Assembly: GCA_037013685.1 (NCBI GenBank)
Contig: CM072884.1
Coordinates: 113,242,785-113,306,784 of the forward strand
Direction of reading: 5' to 3'
From: Acridotheres tristis
Lineage: Eukaryota; Chordata; Aves; Passeriformes; Sturnidae
Length of the DNA: 64,000 bases
Positions 34,170-43,134 of the stretch are shown one piece after another. The notes under the pieces were generated by a model. That model saw only the letters and a list, made by a program, of their open reading frames with translations. It was not told the origin of the DNA and did not search any database. Position 1 is the first letter of the stretch; every line of letters begins with the position of its first letter. The translations under genes and the position numbers were made by a program.

Positions 34170-34530
34170 CAGATTGGATATTTGGAAAAATCTTTGCCTG
34201 GAAGAGTGGTCAGGCATTGGAATGAGGTGATGGAGTCACCATCAAGGTGGGAAGGGACCTCCAGGATCATCCAGTCCCAACTCATTCCATCATCCCTGAG
34301 GGAAGGAGCTTTGGTGACGTCATCCCACATTCCTCTCTGAGAATTCCTGACATTCCAAACCTCTGCTCTGGAGCCCAGGCTGGGAGAGCTGGGAATGTTC
34401 ACCTGGACAAGGATCCAGGGAGAGCTCAGAGCCCCTGGCAGGGCCTGAAGGGGCTCCAGGAGAGCTGGGGAGGGACTGGGGACAAGGATGGAGGGACAGC
34501 ACAAGGGAGGCTCAAGGAGGTTGTGGGTGG
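34170..34530 (+). mobile_element. CR1 LINE fragments in opposed orientations
   Basis: 34,195-34,290 has the antisense series (AGGCATTGGAATGAGG... AAGGTGGGAAGGGACCTCCAGGATCATCCAGTCCC). 34,345-34,520 has the sense series (CTCTGCTCTGGAGCCCAGG...GGACAAGGATCCAGGGAGAGCTCAGAGCCCCTGGCAGGG). Two insertions appear to be joined here. Confidence 0.7.
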
Positions 34531-34540
34531 GATGAGGTGC

Positions 34541-34556
34541 GGGGGGGGGGGACGAC

Positions 34557-34592
<36 letters not shown>

Positions 34593-34790
34593 AGGGGAAA
34601 GGGAGAGGAGGGGGGGGCCCGGAAAGGGGGAAAATTGATATTCCCGGTATTTTAAAAATATTTTTTTTTTGTGGGTTTTACTCCCCGGGAGGGGGGGGGA
34701 GAGGGAGAGAGAAGGGGGGGGGGGAGGGGGGGGGAGGAAGGAGAAGGGAAAGGGAGGGAGGGGCAGGGGCCAGGAATGGAGGGACCCAGG
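34541..34790. repeat. Poly-G and G-rich low-complexity tract
   Basis: G11 at 34,541-34,551, G32 at about 34,559-34,590, then GGGGAAAGGGAGAGG and more G-runs of 7-11 at 34,690-34,735. Runs this long should form G-quadruplexes and are also common sequencing and assembly trouble spots. The exact run lengths should not be trusted. Confidence 0.85.
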
Positions 34791-34950
34791 GAATGGAGGG
34801 ACAGCACCCAGGGAATGGAGGGACAGCACCCAGGGAATGGAGGGACAGCACCCAGGGAATGGAGGGACAGCACCCAGGGGATGGAGGGACAGCACCCAGG
34901 GGATGGAGGGACAGCACCCAGGGAATGCAGGGACAGCACCCAGGGAATGG
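34775..34950. repeat. 22-bp minisatellite (reverse of the 9.4 kb unit)
   Basis: Eight units of AGGGACAGCACCCAGGGAAT(GG), the reverse complement of the 9.4-kb minisatellite unit, running straight into a sense CR1 segment at 34,950. Confidence 0.93.
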
Positions 34951-35165
34951 CTTCAGAGCAGGATTTGATGGGATTTTGGGAATTAGGAATTGTTCCCTGG
35001 GCTGGAATTCCCAGATTTGCTGTGGCTGCCCCTGGATCCCTGGAATGTTCAGTTCCAGGTTGGACATTGGGACACTGGGAGGTGTCCCTGCCATGGCAGG
35101 GCTGGCACTGGGGGGGATTTGGGGTCTCTCCAAACCCAAATCATTCCATCATTCCATGATCCCAG
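34950..35165 (+). mobile_element. CR1 LINE 3' end (sense)
   Basis: GATTTGATGGGATTTTGGGAATTAGGAATTGTTCCC...GCTGCCCCTGGATCCCTGG...TTGGACATTGGGACACTGGGAGG...CAAACCCAAATCATTCCATCATTCCATGATCCC. The tail octamers are present at the right end. Confidence 0.88.
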
Positions 35166-35819
35166 AGCACAAGTTCAGTGTCAGGCCTGATCCCATCCAG
35201 GGAATCCCATCCCAGGCTCACTGGTTTACTTAGAAGGGAATTTTCTGCTCAGTTTTCCTCCTTTTTTTTTCCAGGAAAATTCTCATTTTTGCCTATCAAA
35301 ATCCCGATTTTTAAGTGGAATTTCATCCCTGTTCTTTTCTCTTTGCCTTCCATTTGGTTTTAACAACACTGGAACCACTTGGCCACACATTTCTCTTTGG
35401 GATTAAACAAAGAATCCTGCATTTATCCCAAAAGTCAAGGATAACCCAGGAAATCTTTTTGCCATTGATTATTTTGATGCATTTTCTGCACTTCCCTCAG
35501 CCATCAGCAGCTCCAATTTCCTCCCAGGCTGAACTTTGGCCTCCTGCTGAGGAATCTGCACAATTTTCCTTGGAAAAATTCCAAGCCTTGATTTTTTTTT
35601 TTTCCCCCATCCATCACCCTGCTCACAATTTGGGAGCAATGATTTTTGGTCTAGATTTGCTCCTTAGGGACTAAATTCCTTCAGTTCTTCCACATCTTCA
35701 TTCCGTGTCTTTTTTGAGTAGGTTGGGAATTTTTTTAATGTGGAATTTTGGTGTAATTATGAAGGATTTTCTGTGGAGTATAAAAATTATCCCTGGCAAT
35801 TTAAAGTGTGAAATATAAT

Positions 35820-35838
35820 GGCCCATAATAATAATATC

Positions 35839-35878
<40 letters not shown>

Positions 35879-36430
35879 GTAATAATAATGATAATAATAG
35901 AATCTAAAATATTTTATTTTAAGCATTTTATTCTCTTGCTTTTTATTTTTTTTACACGGAGACAATGTAAAAATTAATGGATTTCAAATATAATTGCAAT
36001 AATAATAACAACAAAAATGATAATAATAATGGTAGAATCTAAAATATTCTATTTAAAGTGTTTTATTCTCTTGCTTTTTTTTTTTTGGATATGGAGGCAA
36101 CGGAAAAATAAATGGATTTCAACTATAATTGCCATAGTAATAATAATAATAATAAAAAATTATAAAATGTTCTGTTTAAAGTGGTTTATTATATTCTTTT
36201 TTTTTTCTTTCTTGGCTATGGAGGCAATGGAAAAATAGACGGATTTCAGAGATAATTGCCATAATAATAATAATAGTAGTAATAATAATAATAATAATAA
36301 TCATAGAATATAAAATGTTCTGTTTAAAGTGTTTTACTCTTTTTTTTTTCATATGGAGGCAATGGAAAAATTCATGGTTTTCAAATATAATGATCAACAA
36401 TAATAATAATAATAATAATAATAATAGTAG
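35820..36430. repeat. Four tandem ~140-bp units, each carrying a TAA microsatellite
   Basis: Each unit reads: TAATAATAA run, AGAATCTAAAATATTCT..., TTTAAAGTGTTTTATTCT, T-run, ATGGAGGCAATGGAAAAAT, GGATTTCA.ATATAATTGCCATA, then the next TAA run. Units begin at about 35,830, 36,000, 36,137 and 36,260. Long-period duplication and short-period slippage are combined. Confidence 0.88.
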
Positions 36431-36779
36431 AATAAAAAATATGGAAGAGAGAGATGTGAAAAATATTTCAGAATTCAGTTATCCCCTTTTTTTTTTCCCC
36501 AACATGGGAGGGGAACAGCACTTGGAGAGAGCAAGAAAGCAATGATGGAACGTGGCTGAATTAAAGACTCAGGACCAGATTCCTGCTCCTCTTCCCTAAA
36601 TCCCACAAAGTTGAGCAGCTTTTACACCAAACACCAGCAGGACTGAGAATCCAGGTGGTCTCATCCAGTTTGAACCCCCCTGGAATTTGGGGATTTTCCC
36701 TAACTGGGATTTGAAGGGTCCCCATCGAGTTTTATTCCCTTTTTTTTTTTCCTTCTGCCAGAGATGGGATTAAAAGCTC

Positions 36780-37126
36780 GAGAGACAGAATTTCATGTTT
36801 GGACTCAGATGTTTATTAATTCTTATCTATATTACAGTGAGTGCTGCAGCACTTCAAGATAACCAACTAAAAATGGAGATTTATCTCTCTCTCTACAAGG
36901 CCTTTTAAGCCCAAACTATCCAATTAAGAAATGACACCTAAATTATTTTTACTTTTAACCCAAAAACCAACCACCCATGACCTGAAATGGAGAATTTTTT
37001 ATCCAATTACAAAATACTATCTAGACCCATGAAGAAGAAGGTGAAGAAGAAAGAAACCTCCACCCTAAAATCTCTACCTGGCCTTCTACATATCGCTGTA
37101 TTCTAAAACTTGTCTTAGGTTGCAAT
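36780..37126 (-). mobile_element. LTR-A, antisense, first half
   Basis: GGACTCAGATGTTTATTAATTCTTATC...ACAGTGAGTGCTGCAGCACTTCAAG...AAATGGAGATTTATCTC...ACAAGGCCTTTTAAGCCCAAAC is close to the reverse complement of 46,890-47,160. The remaining half lies beyond the 63-bp element, at 38,405-38,672. Confidence 0.75.
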
Positions 37127-38404
37127 GTAAAGATGTGCCCAAAGTCTGGATTCTGTCACTGTCTGTGGGGCAGTGATCCTGATCCCTGTGGGGATCTCTG
37201 CTGTTCATGTTCCAGCTGTTCACCCAGCTGTGGCAGTGATCCTGATCTCTGTGGGGATCTCTGCTGTTCATGTTCCAGCTGTTCACCCAGCTGTGGCAGT
37301 GATCCTGATCCCTGTGGGGATCTCTGCTGTTCCTGTTCCAGCTGTTCACCCAGCTGTGGCAGTGATCCTGATCCCTGTGGGGATCTCTGCTGTTCCTGTT
37401 CCAGCTGTTCACCCAGCTGTGGCAGTGATCCTGATCTCTGTGGGGATCTCTGCTGTTCCTGTTCCAGCTGTTCACCCAGCTGTGGCAGTGATCCTGATCC
37501 CTGTGGGGATCTCTGCTGTTCCTGTTCCAGCTGTTCACCCAGCTGTGGCAGTGATCCTGATCCCTGTGGGGATCTCTGCTGTTCCTGTTCCAGCTGTTCA
37601 CCCAGCTGTGGCAGTGATCCTGATCCCTGTGGGGATCTCTGCTGTTCCTGTTCCAGCTGTTCACCCAGCTGTGGCAGTGATCCTGATCTCTGTGGGGATC
37701 TCTGCTGTTCCTGTTCCAGCTGTTCACCCAGCTGTGGCAGTGATCCTGATCTCTGTGGGGATCTCTGCTGTTCCTGTTCCAGCTGTTCACCCAGCTGTGG
37801 CAGTGATCCTGATCTCTGGGGGGATCTCTGCTGTTCCTGTTCCAGCTGTTCACCCAGCTGTGGCAGTGTTCCTGATCTCTGTGGGGATCTCTGCTGTTCA
37901 CGTTCCAGCTGTTCACCCAGCTGTTGCAGTGTTCTTTCTCTTCCCCACAGCCCATCCTCCCTCCAGGAGATCTCTCCTGTCCATGGCCATGCAGTCCCAG
38001 GGCAGGGCTGATCAAATTCCATCATCCCATGGGGAGATGCTCCAGCCAGGGCAGGAGCCGAGCATTTCCTACCCAGATCAAAGGGGAGATTTGGAACAGC
38101 AGAGCAGCCTTTTCCCACTGGATCCCAGAGGAAAACCAGAGCCTTGCACGTCATCCCTGGAGCTTTGGAGGAAAAGTGCACCTTGTGCAGGAGCCCTGCT
38201 CCAGCAGAACCACATCTGTCCCTGCAGGAGGATCAGCCACCATGGAATGGGACTGCACCAACCCTGACTGACTGACGGGGGTCAGGTTGGATTCTCACTC
38301 TGACACTGCTCTGGGTTTGTTCTCTGCAATACTGGATTTCTATTTTAATTTTCCTAGTAAAGAACTGTTATTCCTATTCCCACATCATTGCCTGAGAGCC
38401 CCTT
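37126..38404 (+). mobile_element. LTR-like element with an expanded 63-bp minisatellite
   Basis: It starts near TGTAAAGATGTGCCC and ends near a TAGTAAAG signal (about 38,355) and CCCCTTCA. The 63-bp array (about 37,162-37,925) has twelve units, against two and a bit at 3.9 kb. The unit reads GATCTCTGCTGTTCCTG then CAGCTGTTCACCCAGCTG. As 63 is divisible by 3, several frames on both strands stay open, including a 341-codon minus frame of EQLEQEQQRSPQ type repeats. The flank after the array is nearly identical to the 4.07-4.29 kb copy. Confidence 0.6.
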
Positions 38405-38672
38405 CATTTCGAAATGATAATAATTTGGATGGAGGGGGTTTACATTCTCCATTTTAATAAGAGGCTCCTGCCTTTCAAACCAAGACAAACCTTAAATTCT
38501 AAATTTCCCACCACGTGATATCACACACTTCTATTCAAACTATAATCCCAGTTCTGTCATTCCATTCTGGAAGCTTCTCCACAGCCTCAGGTCAAACACA
38601 GAGTTCTCCTGGGGGTCAGTGCAGCACAGAAAGTCTCCAATTCTCAGTGCCCAGGATTCCAACAGTCCCTGA
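38405..38672 (-). mobile_element. LTR-A, antisense, second half
   Basis: CACGTGATATCACACACTTCTATTC...GTCATTCCATTCTGGAAGC...TTCTCCTGGGGGTCAGTGC...AATTCTCAGTGCCCAGGATTCC is nearly the exact reverse complement of 46,660-46,830. Together with 36,780-37,126 it gives one LTR-A copy split by the 63-bp-repeat element. Confidence 0.75.
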
Positions 38673-39194
38673 ATTCAGCCACCCACACAGGAAATGTCTG
38701 GGAGCAGGTGCTCAGTCCTGGCTGGCTCCACCAGGGCTTTGTGGGATTCTGATCTCAGTGCCCAGTTATGACCCCAAAACCAAACGGCCTTCCCAGAAAT
38801 TCCAAGTGAAGAAATCGAGGAGGATGAAGTGACAGGAATGAGAGTCCCAAAATGCATTGAAAAGGATGAGGAGTTGGGGATAAAAAAGAAAAAAAAAAAT
38901 CCCAAGGGTTTTGTGCTGGGTTTGCTCCTTCTGCTTCCCAGATCACCTGGGAGGAATCAGGGAGCAGATCCTGCATTTTAGAGGAAATTTCAACCAACTG
39001 TCTGCTTGAACATATTAAGAACATCAGAATTCTTACTGAATAATCACCTCTGGATTAAAGTCTTGGGAATATTGCCAGGAATTACAGGAAATGCTAGTTT
39101 AATTTCATTTTTTACATGTCATGTTTCGGAGCTCCAAAAGCTGGCAAAAAATAGAAGAAAATCCTACAAAAAAATTGGGGAAAAAACTGCTGCT

Positions 39195-39280
39195 TGTTTG
39201 AGTCCAGCTGATCCAGCTGGAATTCAGTGATCCTGGTGGGTCCCTTCCAAGTCAGGATATCCCATAATTCCATAATTCAG
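39195..39280 (+). mobile_element. CR1 3' terminus (sense), short
   Basis: GAATTCAGTGATCCTGGTGGGTCCCTTCCAAGTCAGGATATCCCATAATTCCATAATTC matches the last bases of CR1 plus two or three tail octamers. Confidence 0.7.
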
Positions 39281-39548
39281 CTCACAAGATGAAGTTTTGT
39301 GTTTTACTTCTGAGTTTTGCTCTCTATTCTCTCCCTGTCCCTCCTGCCATTTGCTTTATGACCTCCTGTTTATCTGAAGCCTAAATCTCTGCTTTTGATT
39401 TCTGTTGGAAATAAAAGAGGGATAAACAGTCACATTTCCTAAAAGAGGAGTCAGCATCCTATTTCCTGTGATTCCATGATTTATTAATATTAAAAACGTG
39501 GGAATTCCAGTGCTGGTCTGTACTGGGGAATCATTTCTGGACTAAATT

Positions 39549-39665
39549 ATGAAAGGGAACAACAGAGAGGGCTTTCCCTTTTGGAAAAAAGATTTCGAAA
39601 AATCTCTAAATATCCATATTTATGGTTCAGTTTCATTTAGGGGCAATATCATGGAATCATGGAAT
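39549..39665. repeat. Unnamed 115-bp repeat, paired with 48,838-48,955
   Basis: AGGGAACAACAGAGAGGGCTTTCCCTTTTGG...TCTAAATATCCATATTTATGG...GGGCAATATCATGGAATC recurs at 48.84 kb with few changes. Both copies are followed on the right by antisense CR1, so this may be a longer element or a duplicated insertion site. Confidence 0.8.
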
Positions 39666-40060
39666 GATTTGGGTTGGAAGGGACCTGAAAGATCACCCAG
39701 TGCCACCCCTGCCATGGCAGGGACACCTCCCACTGTCCCAGGCTGCTCCAGCCCCAATTTCCAACCTGGAACTGAACATTCCAGGGATCCAGGGGCAGCC
39801 ACAGCAAATCTGGGAATTCCATCCCAGCCCCTCCCAGGGAACAATTCCTAATTCCCCAAATCCCATCAAATCCTGCTCTGAAGCCATTCCCTGGGTGCTG
39901 TCCCTCCATCCTTGTCCCCAGTCCCTCTCCAGCTCTCCTGGAGCCCCTTCAGGCCCTGCCAGGGGCTCTGAGCTCTCCCTGGATCCTTGTCCAGGTGAAC
40001 ATTCCCAGCTCTCCCAAACTGGGCTCCAGAGCAGAGGAGCTCCAGCCCTCAGAGCATTCT
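39645..40060 (-). mobile_element. CR1 LINE fragment (antisense), long
   Basis: ATCATGGAATCATGGAATGATTTGGGTTGGAAGGG (tail octamers plus 3' end), CACCCCTGCCATGGCAGGG, GGGATCCAGGGGCAGCC, GAAGCCATTCCCTGGGTGC, GCTCTCCTGGAGCCCC and GCTCCAGAGCAGAGGAGCTCC. This is the most complete CR1 end in the window. Confidence 0.9.
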
Positions 40061-40935
40061 GGATTCATTCCAACATCTCCACATTTTTATTTAAAGGGAT
40101 CCCCAGAGTGGAGATTGGGAATCACCTTCCCACCCTTCACTGTCCAAGAAGTCAAGGCAATGAGCTGGGCCTACAACTCTCGCTTTACAAAGCTGAAGTT
40201 GGGTGAAATGAAACCTCCCTTGCTTAAACCCCGAGCCTGAGGTGGTTTAAGTTCTTCCAGCTTTCCCTACATCTTTATTTCACTGGAATGTCCAGATGGA
40301 AACCACATTCCGAGGCTGGTTCAGTCCATGTGAGTATCAGGGAAGAGCCCCTGGCGCTGGGAATTGTTGAGATCCATGAGGTTCTCCTGGGAACAGCTGG
40401 CAATGTTTCAGGCTCTGCTCTCCCTTTCCCTCATCACGGGGTTCCAAGGATCCCACTGTGGGGCTGATTCCCACCACACGACAATTTTGAGGCTTTTAAA
40501 AAATTCTCTTACGGCCCTACAGCTAAAAAAAAGTGCAAACCCACCTATTTTAAACCAAGTCCCGTGGCAGGAACATGGAATATTTCACTCTTCAAGGACT
40601 GGTGAAGGAGCTTGTGGGCACCTGCAGACATCCAGGAGCACAAAGCCTTGTTTTAATCATTAATCCAGCCAAATTCAAGATTAAGTTGTCGTGTCCCAGC
40701 TTAACGTGCTGAAAAGATCAAGGCATTTAATGTAGTGTAAAATCCATCCCACTGACAGGGCGAGAAACGTCGCTGTCTCCAGGGAAAACTCCGTGCAGAA
40801 AATGTGGCTTTTTAATGAAAGTTCTTTGTGTCTGGTTCATGTTCTGGGCCATGAGAACACATTGGGGTTGTTGCTGTTGTTTTGGCACATTCACAGCCTG
40901 AAGGGTTGCTCTACTTGATTTTTTTTTTTTTTTTT

Positions 40936-41170
40936 CTAACAACTTGAACTCCTTGGCAGCCAGCCCTGCTCCAGAGTGGATTACTCCTCTCTTATTTAAT
41001 GGGATGGTTCATTAGCACATCCAGTCTTGGAGTTGAGGAGGAGAGCAGGAAAAATTGAAGAATTTCTGAGCTGCTCCATGCTCAGTTCACAGCTCTGAGA
41101 ACCCAGACCCAGCCTTGAGAAATTCAGTTAATTACTGATTATTCCTGACCTGGCTTCCTCCTCATAGAGG
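40936..41170. repeat. 235-bp duplicated block, copy 1
   Basis: AACAACTTGAACTCCTTGGC through CCTGGCTTCCTCCTCATAGAGG recurs at 42,289-42,523 (constant offset 1,353 bp, about four mismatches, no indels seen). The block shows no coding sign. Confidence 0.95.
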
Positions 41171-41339
41171 TTAAACTTGGCCTAATTGTGGAGGCAGAAT
41201 TTAAAAATCCCAACCCTGAGAGAGCAAAGATTGATTTTTCAAGCTCCATTTTAAGATGGGGTTGGCAAAGGGCACCTAAACTTTAGGCTACCAGGGGAAA
41301 GGGCTGGCAAACCCATTCTGGGAGGGGATGTTTGGGGTT

Positions 41340-41412
41340 TAATCCGAAGGAGAGGAGACTCAGGGGGTTCTGAAGGTCTCTTCCAACCCTGATGATTCCA
41401 TGATTCTGGGGC
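41340..41412 (+). mobile_element. CR1 3' terminus (sense), short
   Basis: GGTTCTGAAGGTCTCTTCCAACCCTGATGATTCCATGATTCTGG: the end of CR1 with two tail octamers. Confidence 0.8.
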
Positions 41413-42288
41413 ATGAGAGTTGTCTATGCTGAGACAAAGCTTGTCCAAATAACACAGCAAATTTCTAGAGCAATTCTCTTAAACTCGAGTTGTTTGACGT
41501 GAAGATTCCTCCTCACTCTCATAAATCCCAGCTTTAGAAATGGTTTAGAGCTTAAAAAATAATCATCAACATCATGTTACTGCAGCATTCCTTCCTTTCC
41601 AGACAACTGTGCTGGTGTTGTCCAAACTTTCCACATCTGCTGCAGGGCTCCTTTAGCTAATCCAGGTTTTCCTGAGAGCAAGTTGTCATCACACCCTGCA
41701 TGGACCAGTAAATCCCAGTTTGCTCAGACCCCACGAGCGGGCCAGGAATGTTCAGTGCCTCTTTCCTGTAACATTTACACAGGAATATGAACTTCCAAGA
41801 GCAGGACACAACGTGCCTCTGGTGAGTAATAAAACACAGAATTTCCTCGCTGCTGGAATTAAATAACCTCATTCTGTCACTCACTGTAGGATATCACCAG
41901 TTGCAAATCTCAGCTTTAAGGAAAAGCCACGGGAGGAAAAGGGAACAGGTGATTTTTAGCTTTAGGCTGGAGCTGTGGAAACTATTGAAGGCATCCATCT
42001 GTGTGTATTTCTTTGCTCCTTAAAAAAGCTTTCCCAATTTAGCTCCCTGCACATTTTTGGAGGGGAGTAATAAAGGTGTAGTTGTTTCTGAGTAAAATTC
42101 TGATTCCAAGCTTCCTCTCAGTGTAAGGAAGAGCAATCCCTGTGGAGCAGCTGTTCCCACAGCTCCCAGCAAGGTTTGTGATGTTCCCTGCTCAGGCAGC
42201 TGCCCCTCTTGAAAGGATTTAATTTTTACAGAATTCCAGGATCATCAAGGTGAGAAGAGCCCTTCAGGATCATCACTGATTTTTTTTC

Positions 42289-42523
42289 CTAACAACTTGA
42301 ACTCCTTGGCAGCCAGCCCTGCTCCAGAGTGGATTACTCCTCTCTTATTTAATGGGATGGTTCATTAGCACATCCAGTCTTGGAGTTGAGGAGGAGAGCA
42401 GGAAAAATTGAAGAATTTCTGAGCTGCTCCATGCTCAGTTCACAGCTCTGAGAACCCAGACCCAGCCTTGAGACACTCAGTTAATTACTGATTATTCCTG
42501 ACCTGGCTTCCTCCTCGTGGAGG
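42289..42523. repeat. 235-bp duplicated block, copy 2
   Basis: Second copy of 40,936-41,170. Differences are confined to the right-hand quarter (GACACTCAG for GAAATTCAG; CTCGTGG for CTCATAG). An antisense CR1 scrap (AATTCCAGGATCATCAAGG) lies immediately to the left. Confidence 0.95.
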
Positions 42524-42764
42524 AAAGAATCACCAGCGTCCCTCAAACCCTGTCCCCAAGGGCCACACCCACACTGTCACCCTAAAGCTCACCTGAACTT
42601 CACCTGATGCCTTTGATTTGTAGGAACCTGAGCTTTGGCTGGGAGGGACCATCCTGGAGACTCCTCACAGCCCTCAAGGTTTTGAGTCTGGGAGCAGATG
42701 AATTGTGAGTTGGAGCAGCCTGAATATTTGCTGGATGTGCAGGTGCCTTTTGCTTTGATTTCAT

Positions 42765-43130
42765 GGAATGCCCAGGCTGGGAAGAGCCCCTCAGGATGAG
42801 CCAGTGCCACCCCAGTGCCACCAGCATCCCCCAAACCCTGTCCCCAAGGGCCACATCCAGCCTGCTCCTGAACACTCCCACAGACAGTGACTGCAAACCT
42901 CCCTGGGCAGCTCATCCCAAGGCCTGACCACTCTGCCAGGGAAATTTTCTTTGCCAATCTCCACCCTGAGCCTGCCCTGCTGCAATTTGAGGCCATTTCC
43001 TCTCCTCCTTTGCCTGCCCCTCCTGCCAGGGACTTGTGCAGAGCCACAAGGTCCCCCCTGAGCCTCCTTTTCTCCAGATTTTCCAGGGATTCAGCTTCCA
43101 GTTTGATGGGCAGCTCAGATATCCTGATTC
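42765..43130 (-). mobile_element. CR1 LINE fragment (antisense), standard type
   Basis: ATGGAATGCCCAGGCTGGGAAGAGCCCCTCAGGATGAGCCAGTGCC, CCCCAAGGGCCACATCCAGCC, GGCAGCTCATCCCAAGGCCTGACCACTCTG, CAGGGAAATTTTCTTTGCC, then AGAGCCACAAGGTCCCCCCTGAGCCTCC and TTTTCTCCAGATTTTCCAGGG. The series is the antisense CR1 3' region in normal order; no coding capacity remains. Confidence 0.92.
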
Positions 43131-43134
43131 TCCA

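Noticed and set aside
37086..38267. EQLEQEQQRSPQ and DLCCSCSSCSPSCGS repeat frames as a possible coiled-coil or Cys-rich gene
   Set aside because: Both strands are open at once over the 63-bp array, and the array sits inside a mobile element. I kept it as a repeat.
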